Source: Ichthyophis bannanicus
Lineage: Eukaryota > Chordata > Amphibia > Gymnophiona > Ichthyophiidae
Assembly: GCA_033557465.1 (NCBI GenBank)
Contig: CM066032.1
Location: 1,316,364,025-1,316,428,024 of the forward strand
Length of the DNA: 64,000 nt
Direction: 5' to 3'
Shown here: positions 55,279 to 64,000 of the stretch, piece by piece
Layout of the letters: every line of letters begins with the position of its first letter
How positions within the stretch are numbered: the stretch's first letter is position 1
Notes under the pieces: generated by a model
Databases searched by the model: none
The model's input: only the letters and a program-made list of their open reading frames with translations
Told to the model about the DNA's origin: nothing
Translations under genes and position numbers: made by a program

Positions 55279-55564
55279 GCTGCATTGGAAGGGAGTCGGT
55301 AAGTTTGCTGCTGCCGAGAAGCGGACTCGGCAGCAACTTGGGCATTTTGGGTTTTTTTTAACGGTGGAGTGAGGCACGACCCCTGCTAAATCCTGTGGCG
55401 ACCCCCGTGGGGGTCGCAACCCACAGGTTGAGAACTGCTGCTCCACACACACACACAAACACAGAGATATGTATGATTTCGCAAATGAAGGATGAAGAAA
55501 TTCATTATTTTCTCACACTGTAAGTGTACTGTTTTCACATGCACACAATGTCCCTGACAGATAT

Positions 55565-55750
55565 TAATATACACAGCCTTGCACACACACATGCATTCAG
55601 CCCCCAGCACTCCTCATCGACACACACACAGATGCATTCAGCCCCCAGCACTGCTCATAGCACACATGCATGCAATCAGCCCCCGGCACTCCTCATGGCA
55701 CACACACATGCATTCAGCCCCCAGAACTCCTCATGACACACACGTGAATC
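55565..55750 (+). repeat. Short array of the 37-38 bp satellite
   Basis: About four units with 'acacatgcattcagcccccagcactcctcat', the same unit as 827-3830 and in the same position relative to the duplicated block that follows. Confidence 0.9.
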
Positions 55751-56430
55751 CCCTGACACTCTCCATGATACAGACACACATGTATCTCCCAACAGGCCCC
55801 ATGACACAGACATTTACACACATTGGCCTCCAGCAGTCTCCATGCACACAGATAACACACACACTCACTGACACACCTGCACAGAGCCCCTAGCACTTCC
55901 TATGACAAACACAGATGAAACCAGCAAATGTCAGATCCTAGGAGTGAGGGAAATGCATCGTTTTGTCACACTGCAATTTGTGCACTTTTCAACTTGTTTC
56001 AGCTTTTCTGCAGGGCACCAAACACACCGGACCTTCCTCCTTCCCTCTCGTGTCACGCTGTTAGTGCGATATTTACCTTTATATCCCAGCCAGGCAGAGA
56101 GAATAGAGGGAGCAGGGGAGCCTCTGGTGCAGCGAGTTAGTCGGTCAGAATCAGACACACATGCACTGTAGCATAGGGCATGAATCTTGCGGTAAGCATA
56201 ACTGCCAGTCCACTACAAGGAGCACTACCACTGGCTCTCACGGGAGGCTAAGGAGTGATCTTTCCACTTTCAGCCAGCCTGCTGCAATGCTAGCAAAGTC
56301 TCTACATGTTAGCTGCAAAGCAGTGCTCTCAGTGCAATCCCAAAACCAAGTGCTGTTTCTCACATTGATGCTGCCACCATTGACTCTCAGGACTGCCGAC
56401 ATCAGCTCTGGGCTTCAGCCCTGTCTCTTA
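55751..56430. repeat. Segmental duplication, copy 2 (paralogue of 3831-4491)
   Basis: This aligns to 3831-4491 and ends exactly where element E starts. No gene seen. Confidence 0.85.
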
Positions 56431-57256
56431 GGGGTATGTTTACTAAAGTCCGGGAATTTGCGCGCCGCAAATTAGCGCACGGCAACGCGCCACTTAAACG
56501 GTGACAAACGCTCCTAAACGCCCCGCACAGGTGCGAGGAACCCCCGTGAATGTGCGCGACACACTAACGGGCCCCGCACAAATACGGGCCCGCAAATGTC
56601 CGAAAGAGGCGTGTAACGGCGAACGGAGGGCGGAGGAAGGTCCCCGAGGGGCGGAGAGACGGGGTCAATGGGCAGGTAAGGGGAGGGGAGAGGCTCCCCA
56701 CACATGAACGGGGCCGAATTTCCCATGAAAAAATAGCGCGAGTGAAACAGTCGCGCTAGAGGTCATATAAAGGCAAGAGAAACCATTTCCGTTAGCAATG
56801 TACAGCAAAACCGGGGAAACCTGCAAAACGTAAGCAGTGTGATACATGTGCACAGCAGAAAGGTGAAAGTAAAAATAGACAATGACCAGAAAATGAATAA
56901 TAAAAATAGTAATGCAGCTTGTGAACAGTTACAGTAATGGGCAAATATAAAAATCACACCCAGGACAGTCCCAGAAAAAAAGATATGAATTTAGGAAGGG
57001 CCATGGAGCTGAGACTCCCCCAAAAATAATTCCCAGCCCTGTGGCTGTCCTGGGTGTCTTCCAAATGGTTGCCCACCAATATCACTGTTGCCCAGCTTAA
57101 AAGTAAAGCCCCGGTATATGTGTCTATTTCTGGGGTTTAGCTGCATGTTTGTCACCAGACAAGGTGAATGAGGCCACAGTAAAAGACTGAAGAGCAAGCT
57201 GTGCGTCCCCATCCTGACAGGTGTCCTATCACCAGGTACTGCACTGCCTCTGCGGC

Positions 57257-57327
57257 CACAGTGTGGTGCAGCAGACAGAGCCAGCACCTCCAAAACAGGA
57301 GGGTCACAGGTTCAAATCCCAGCTGGG
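57257..57327 (+). repeat. tRNA-like module E1 with perfect A- and B-boxes
   Basis: TGGTGCAGCAG (57264-57274) and GGTTCAAATCC (57309-57319), start-to-start 45 bases. Equivalent of A6 and B1. Confidence 0.75.
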
Positions 57328-57711
57328 GCTCATGCCAGCCCAGTCCCAATATTTTAACCATCACCAAACAGAGATAGTAAAGACACCCCATTATTGCAGA
57401 GAGCATAAACATGTTGCAAACACCCATATTTTACCCTCCAGTGCACATGCACCTGAACAATGGGCATCACCCACAGCCGAGTTCCCCAAATGCAGTCCTG
57501 GAGTGGCTCAAACTAATCAGGCCATATGCGTTTGCTAAGATGAGGACATGCCAGCATGTTGGTGGAACAGTACAGAGGGTGGAGGGGGCAGGGGCTGTGA
57601 GCCACAGAAGACAGTGGCTTAGCCATGTGCAGTCTGGCACCGTCCACTGCTACAGACAGGCCGTGATGGATGTACAGACATGGACCTCCCAGGGAACCCA
57701 GCCAATCTGTG

Positions 57712-57788
57712 GCTACATGGTGGTGCAGTGCACACAGAGAGTGTATGCAAGAACATAAGGTCACAGGTTCAAAGCTCAGCTGGGGCTA
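57712..57788 (+). repeat. tRNA-like module E2
   Basis: TGGTGCAGTGC (57721-57731) and GGTTCAAAGCTC (from 57766). Equivalent of A5 and B2. Confidence 0.65.
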
Positions 57789-59001
57789 TGGCCAATTCCA
57801 CCCACAATTTTGTCCAACAACTAAACTGTGCTGGTAAGCACAAACCTGTAATGCAGAGGAGATAGGCATTGTCTATACGGCTATCATTTCCCATCCAAAG
57901 CACATACACCATTAACCGTGGCATCACTCAGATCAGAGTATCCGAAATGCAGACCTGGAGGACCACACACCATTCAGCATCCATGCTGCGGCTAATACTA
58001 ATGATTGTGCTGCATATCTATGCACCACCCCCATGTTATGCAGATGTAGCACATGCATATCCATGAGGGACATCCTAAAACCAGAACAGTGTCTGACACA
58101 CCATGACCTGATGTGTGTAACCCATATGAAAGGCATCAACCAACAGGCCATGACACACCCATACCCACAGGCCCCATTGGACAATGCATCCTGGAGAGGC
58201 AGGACAGTGGGCCCTGCCTGTAATCCCCAAAAGTAGCAGATGTGTACCTTAGCAATGCCACCCCACACCTATGTACATGGTACACAGCTATCCAAGGTCC
58301 CATGTGAAAATATGTTCATAATGATTCAAATGCTCAGTACATGTGTCCCATTGAGCACCACCATAACAATCATTCAGATGTGTGTGTTGTGTGCAGCAGG
58401 TCTTGTGTCTGATAGTGCGTACCGCCCTGGGGAGTGACCCCCAACAGTCTATGCCTAACATATCCATGCCTGTAGTGTCACCAGGACTGGTGTGTTGGCC
58501 AGAGCTGTCAAACCTCTCGATTGTAGCACAAAAGAGGACCAACCTGGGTAATGGTCACAGCAATGTGAAACATCATCAGACACACCCAAGAAAGGCAGGG
58601 CCAAAATATATGAATGTTGGAAGGGTCACCAGCCCCTGCGGCATAAATGTTGAATGATCACACATTGATGTAGGATAGAGCAGGTTTCCCCACAGCAATG
58701 GACAGGTCCCCTATGGCATGCACATGTTGCACAACAGCATGTGGGAGTTGGGGGGAATGTGCAGTAGAGGTAGTTGCCGACATGCACACTGTATGGTTTA
58801 AAACTGTGCGCCCCCAGCACCAGTAGCAGAAGGGCCTGTAGCATGTTGGGAGAACGTTACTGGTATCTGAGGGGGCCAGTGGCAGGTGGCCAGAGAAGAT
58901 GGGGGCTGAGCCAATGCCATGTGGGTGCACCGGACCACAACAGAAAGGCTCGCTATGACAAACAGACATGCCATCTCCAGGGTCCACATTCACTCTGTGA
59001 C

Positions 59002-59072
59002 TGCAGTGTGGTGCAGGGGACACAGCCAGTGTGCTGGGGAGCCAAAGATTACCAGTTCAACTCCCAGCTGGG
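59002..59072 (+). repeat. tRNA-like module E3
   Basis: TGGTGCAGGGG (59009-59019) and AGTTCAACTCC (59054-59064), followed by 'cagctggggcc'. Confidence 0.65.
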
Positions 59073-59167
59073 GCCAGCAGCAACACTGTGCACATATTTT
59101 ACCCACCAGTAAAACGTGAGAGGAAATCAAAACATGTCTTGCAGATAACAACCAATATGTGTAGAGC

Positions 59168-60298
59168 ACCCAACCTTTTTTCGGTGACCTCACAAACCTT
59201 TTTCTTTTTGTCGGAGCTAGCCGTAGGAAGGTCGGAAGAGAAACCGACCCACACCAAGCGAGTAGCTACTTTTATTATTATAGGTTCTTCACCAAAATAA
59301 AGTTAAAGTTCATTTAACCATAAAATAGTCAAAAGACTTATCTCAGTCCAGAAATGCCAGTTATGAGAGATACACGACGCGCACGTTTCGGGCACTCTAG
59401 CCCTGTTTCAAGTGCAATAACTAGGATCCCTCAATCTTCAAATACCATCCTCTGAACGCCGTCAATGCAGCTAAGGTCATTATTACAATGGCTGATGAAT
59501 CACTTTTAAAATAAAAGAACCGACCAATCAGTATCGGGAAAACCCCCACATGATGGGGAACCCCTGATCTGATTGGTTTTCAAAAGTTATGACGACATCA
59601 TCATCTTATGCTCTTCAAAACACCTGGTATCATCCTTCCGAAATAGGGATATATCATTATTATGTCATTCCCGATGGTCACATAGAATTGTAACTTAAAT
59701 AAGACTCTGCCAGTCTATTTCCCTGTTCAAACCTCCTGGCTCCATTGTGCAAGACGAAAAATCCATCGTTGTTCTATGTATTGCAGACGTTCTTCCCGCT
59801 GTCCTCCCCGAGGATTAGCTGGCACATGATCAATAATAGACCATTGAAGCTGGTCAATAGTATGAGAATATTCTATACAATGAGAGACCATGGGTGCAGA
59901 AAGTACCGCACATCATGTAGGGGTTTTCCCGATACTGATTGGTCGGTTCTTTTATTTTAAAAGTGATTCATCAGCCATTGTAATAATGACCTTAGCTGCA
60001 TTGACGGCGTTCAGAGGATGGTATTTGAAGATTGAGGAATCCTAGTTATTGCACCTGAAACAGGGCTAGAGTGCCCGAAACGTGCGCGTCGTGTATCTCT
60101 CATAACTGGCATTTCTGGACTGAGATCAGTTTTTTGACTATTTTATGGTTAAATGAACTTTAACTTTATTTTGGTGAAGAACCTATAATAATAAAAGTAG
60201 CTACTCGCTTGGTGTGGGTCGGTTTCTCTTCCGACCTTCCTACGGCTAGCTCCGACAAAAAGAAAAAAGTTTGTGAGGTCACCGAAAAAAGGTTGGGA
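59168..60298 (-). mobile_element. Penelope-like element 3' part with inverted terminal arms
   Basis: Two inverted arms (about 59168-59550 and 59915-60298) are nearly identical. Between them, minus-strand 59912-59727 encodes 'MVSHCIEYSHTIDQLQWSIIDHVPANPRGG' and 'RLQYIEQRWIFRLAQW', then a stop. This matches the C-terminal tail after the GIY-YIG endonuclease of Penelope/Neptune elements. The arms act as the element's pseudo-LTRs. Each has a GAAAC next to a GGGC/GCCC stem (59384-59410; 60055-60081), reminiscent of the hammerhead motifs of such elements but degenerate. It is inserted in element E. Confidence 0.75.
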
Positions 60299-60673
60299 GC
60301 CCAAAACATAATGGTTATTGATTTGCCCTGACTAGAAGGTTGTTTTGTTTGTCTTTCAGATAACAACAGCATGTTCAGAGGACCTCTATTATACCATAAG
60401 GATCACTTACCCCTCAAATATGTACAACACCTACAGCAGAGTCCACACAATGCATCACTGGAGGGCCACGTGTCAGTCAGCTGTGATGCTGTACCCAATA
60501 TAGGCCCATGTCAGCATGGTGGCGGATGCCAACTGCTGGCAGAGGGGGCAGAGGCTGCTGCCCCACAGCAGATCCTGGCCTAGCCACCCTCATGTGGCTG
60601 CAGTACAATCCAACAGACAGGCCCTGTGTGACAAACAGCCATGGACTCCCCTGGGAATGTACTGTTGCTGTGC

Positions 60674-60747
60674 TAAGACGGTGGTGCAGTACATGTAGCA
60701 AGTGCCTCCAAGCACAGAAGGCCCCAGGTTCAATTCCCGGCTGGGGC
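60674..60747 (+). repeat. tRNA-like module E4
   Basis: TGGTGCAGTAC (60682-60692) and GGTTCAATTCC (60727-60737), followed by 'cggctggggcacc'. Confidence 0.65.
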
Positions 60748-62758
60748 ACCTGCCATCACAGTCCCAATGTTTTACCCATTCGCGAAACCTTAAAGTAAAG
60801 AATGGAACTCCCGTGCTGAGAACATAAGTGTTGGTCACGATACCATAGTTTACTATAAATACCACACACCACATAAACATATGCCTCACCCACAGCAGAG
60901 TTCCCCATATGCAGCCATGGAGGCTCACACATCAATCAGGTTGTCTGATGTCTGCACGAAAGATGTGTGTGATGCAGGTGAGTTGAACACCACCATGGTA
61001 TGCAGCTGTATCACAGGCATATTAATCACAGATAGCATGAAAGCCCAACAAGTGTTTGATTCACATTGACTGTAGTTGTGCAAACCTCCCTAGAGCAGTG
61101 GGCAACAGGGGCAGAAACAGTTGCACCTGCAGGCACCAGTATTGGAAGACCGATGAAGTGGCAGGATGTAGGGCCCTGTGTGGCGTTCAGAAAACTAGCA
61201 TGTGCATACATCAACAATCCCACACTACACATTTGGAGATGTCACACATATATCCAAAGCAATATATGATCACTGACCGATAAAAATGTTCATGCTACGC
61301 ACAAGCAGAACAGCGAGCTGTCACAAACCAACGTCTCTGATGTATGTGCAATGTGTGTCAGGTCAGATCTCCTTCAGAGAGTAGCACCCTGGGAAATTAC
61401 TCCAAAAGTACATCCCAACGTTGCCATGCCCACACTGTGCTCATCACTGTTATGTTGGCCATGGCTCCCAAATAACACCACATCTGTTCAATGTTGTCCT
61501 AGGTGTGGGGAGTGTGTGTCTGTCTATCCAGTGTGTGGTGGCTGTCAACACCTCCCACAGACCACACTAATAGCACCGTTGCCATTATTGGCCTGCCAAT
61601 GTGCATAATGAGGAGCAAAGTACTGTGGGTACACAACAAACAGGGTGGCTGGAGCAGGATGCAGCTACACAGGGCAAATGTGCATGCCTAGGACCATGCT
61701 GTGCCTTGGCATCACCCCCACAGACATGGTGTCCATAGCATGCCTTGTGTGGAGGTCACTCTCCCCCTGAACGATCAGTGACCATGGCATGGCTAGGTCC
61801 CGACATAGTGCCATATAATAGTTCTCTCATGTGATATATATGGGTGCTGTGTATATGTGAGGCCCAATCACTGAGGTAATTGTGCGGTGGGTGTGCTGAC
61901 ATCCCAGTTATGGGTGCACACAGTCTCCCTGGTAGCATGCACCATGGACTGGCCAGTGGCCTGTCTGCAGTTTGCATGTGTCTGGCTAGAACACCGTGCA
62001 GGGTCAGTAGCTGGGCACAGAATGTGCCTGCTGCTGGAAAATGTCAGATGGTGTTGGTGAGCTTAGGCTCTCAGGCCATACTGTCTGTCTGCCGCACCCT
62101 GAAATATGGATGCGTCCATAATAGCAGTGAGTGACCTGTAGGTTTTCTGTACCACAGCTGGACCCAGTCTGCTGATGGTGGCAGCTACACGCACCATAGC
62201 TGGGATGTAGAATGTGGATATGTTTTGTTTGGGGCAACTGGGGTGCAACTGGAAGGGTTGGTGGTGATTCATACCCGGCCTATAGGTCCTGTAACCTCCT
62301 CTCCCCCACCCCCCCCTGCAAATATATCATGAAGGGCAGGCCACCCACACAGGATATGCCCCCTTCGGGAACACTGTAGCTCACAAGGCCCAGCTGGGTC
62401 GTGGAGACAGAAATGGTCAGATGTGCCAAACTATCAGACATTGGCAAACAAATTGATATGATGTATAGGCCATCTCAGCCAGGATAGGTGCTGTGTGTCT
62501 CACCTCACCCTCAGGGTGAGCAACAGACACACACACGGGGATGGTCAGTACCCACTCTGCACAAGAAACACAGAAGGTCAATGTCCAACACGAGGCCGAG
62601 GTGCTGTGGGGTTGCACACCCTATCACTGGACCATCACTAGACTGCTGCCGTGCATGTGCAGTGCATCATGGGTGCGACTGGATCGACTACACCCTGGTA
62701 ACTGCAGCACAAAGTCTGCAGAGGTTATATTCTAGCCAGACAGACCTCACATCACAGC

Positions 62759-62828
62759 CACAGAGCTGTAGTCCCCTGGTGACTGCAATGCCTCTGAAGT
62801 GAAAGGTTGTTGGTTCAAATCCAAAGTG
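62759..62828 (+). repeat. tRNA-like module E5
   Basis: A-box-like TAGTCCCCTGG (62769-62779) and perfect B-box GGTTCAAATCC (62812-62822). Equivalent in position to A4 and C1. Confidence 0.65.
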
Positions 62829-63639
62829 TGTGTGTATAAGCAAAGTGATTTATATATTGTCCTTGGCCCCTATACGCTGCCAGTCAGCAGCAGTGCAGGT
62901 CTGAATCTATATAATTATGCATGTCCTCTATACTGCTCTTTCCAAAGATCTAAGGCGGTGTACACTTAACATATAATGAACATGGTTTTACATGGAACAG
63001 CGCCTACATTGCATAAAAATAACATACATTGAGGATGACATTGTAACATATAGCAAACATTTTGAAGGTTCATGGGGACTGTCAAGCCTGGAATGTGTGT
63101 AATGTACTGTAGTACTGGCAATTCCGAAACCATCACAGTGCATTAACCCAAGTCCACCCTATACGGTTGTGTAAGGAGCACATGATGCAGACAGCACTGT
63201 GAGGATCACAGAGATTCCAGCACTATTTCACAGTCAGGGACCTGTCACTGGCTGCACTCACCAAGAACCACACTGTGGATGGAAACATGCAACCTCTGGC
63301 TCCACAGGTATCAAGGTTAGGTGTGGGCTACAGCTCGATTGCTAAGAACAGATGCCTGTCTGGTGAAAGAGGCAGGCATGCAGACAGTGTGCAATGGTCA
63401 CCAGGGGTGCGCTGTTCCATTGGTGAAAATGGTGTACTGCACATGATGTATGTAGCAGTGTGAGGGTCTTGCCAATAGCAGCACCTCTGTAATGTGGAAA
63501 CCGGTCTGGGGCAGGTAACAATGTTGCAATGTATGAAGATATATGTCTGGTGCAGCACAGATGTACATGAAAAAGACCATGGCTACTGTTGCACTCACGT
63601 ATGAGAATGTGTGATGCCTGAGACAGGCAGTCCTGAGCT

Positions 63640-63712
63640 CAACTGGAAGATGTAACCCATGACGGCTGGTTAAGCAGTCCATGTATCAACCATTGAGCTA
63701 TTTTGCAAAAAC
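63640..63712 (-). repeat. Possible tRNA-like module E6
   Basis: Minus strand A-box TAGCTCAATGG fits the consensus exactly and looks like a tRNA D-arm; the B-box is degenerate. Confidence 0.4.
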
Positions 63713-64000
63713 CAGGACTGTATGCCGTCACACATACCAAAGGATGATGTGCAGTGTGGTGACATGGGGACCCACATAGTCCTGTAATGTCCAACACGCA
63801 ACCTACTTTGCGTGTGCAATGCTCATATATGAATCTCCCCCCAACCCCGATGGCAACCACCACAAAATGTCTGTCCAGACATGGAGATACACCACACAAC
63901 ATATTGCACTGGCACACACAACCCCCTATCACCAGGTTGAGTGACACCTGATGCTGATGGTTTGTCTGCACCCATAACTAGTAGTGTCTGAGCACTACCT

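Larger units (their letters stand above)
53466..55440 (+). mobile_element. hAT non-autonomous element filled with minisatellites
   Basis: The ends CAGTGGTTCTCAAC and its near-inverse (GTTGAGAACTGCTG) are flanked by a perfect 8-bp duplication CTCCACAC (53458-53465, 55441-55448). Inside: 53690-54490 'agcccatttccagtcctagc' minisatellite; 54500-55020 'ccctccctccatgtcag' minisatellite; a ~150-bp palindrome centred near 55202; and the 'gcgacccccgtgggggtcgc' end hairpin common in hAT elements. No transposase. Confidence 0.92.
56431..64000 (-). mobile_element. Element E: family member running off the window (at least 7.5 kb)
   Basis: The left end GGGGTATGTTTACTAAA starts at 56431. The flank TTA (56428-56430) is the likely target. 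The GC-rich subterminal part matches element B (22201-22550) closely, and blocks through 62830 match B and A in order (for example 61780-61850 to 24595-24655). It is longer than A because of extra material and a nested Penelope-like element at 59168-60298. The other end is outside the window. It carries at least five tRNA-like modules. No conserved protein was found. Confidence 0.8.

Noticed and set aside
54580..55372. 240-256 codon Pro/Ser-rich frames
   Set aside because: Minisatellite inside a hAT element; open in overlapping frames at once.
59480..59500. CTGATGA as a hammerhead core near 59487
   Set aside because: No following stem plus GAAA in the right place; the better (still degenerate) candidate is the GGGC/GCCC-GAAAC stretch.
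1..64000. J-kappa or C-kappa segments
   Set aside because: No FGxGT-type J motif with a 23-spacer signal and no constant-domain exon was found on either strand.

Overview
The window reads as vertebrate genomic DNA from an immunoglobulin kappa light-chain V cluster that has been heavily invaded by transposable elements. Two intact two-exon V-kappa genes lie on the + strand about 32 kb apart (5374-5934 and 37514-38453). Each has an octamer/TATA promoter, a split leader, and a 12-spacer recombination signal. A 12-spacer V RSS is the kappa arrangement; lambda V genes use 23. No J or C segment is seen, so this is the interior of a V array. The repeats (L1/Tx1-type LINEs, CR1/L2-type LINEs, RTE/BovB-type LINE, Penelope-like element, mariner, hAT, tRNA SINEs) fit a non-mammalian tetrapod. 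A caecilian-like amphibian is my best guess, held weakly.

Layout: 1-4491 is a flank with a CR1-type fragment, a 3 kb satellite of about 37-38 bp units, and a segment duplicated at 55.75-56.43 kb. V gene 1 follows at 5.2-6.4 kb, then a dead mariner and a hAT-like palindrome to 8.64 kb. 10-16.5 kb holds SINEs, a foldback repeat and two LTR-like units. From 13.9 to about 33.3 kb there is one old minus-strand L1/Tx1 element, blown apart by later insertions: an LTR-like unit, element A (16544-21372), element B (22201-about 25465) and element C (27176-31269). 33.77-36.96 kb is a nearly complete RTE LINE. V gene 2 follows at 37.35-38.94 kb. 40-42.4 kb is a CR1/L2 LINE with a nested LTR-like unit. 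43.8-45.2 kb holds a C-rich minisatellite and a GC-rich palindrome. 49.74-52.03 kb is a complete 'half-L1' (ORF1 only, with a 170-bp monomer array) inserted into the ORF1 of another L1. 53.47-55.44 kb is a hAT non-autonomous element filled with minisatellites. The second copy of the duplicated V-flank follows, and at 56431 element E begins and runs off the window.

The most unusual content is the A/B/C/E family. These are 4-7+ kb elements with terminal inverted repeats close to GGGGCATGTTTACTAAA. A and C have exact 3-bp target duplications. They show no recognisable transposase and carry conserved tRNA-like modules with pol III A-box/B-box motifs. Also notable: an LTR-bounded family of three copies whose degraded ORF keeps a conserved C-terminal motif; the half-L1 with monomer promoter; an RTE whose 5' junction contains an inverted copy of its own flank; and a 545-bp near-perfect hAT foldback with exact 8-bp TSDs. 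All homology statements come from reading the sequence and comparing copies within the window; no database search was run.
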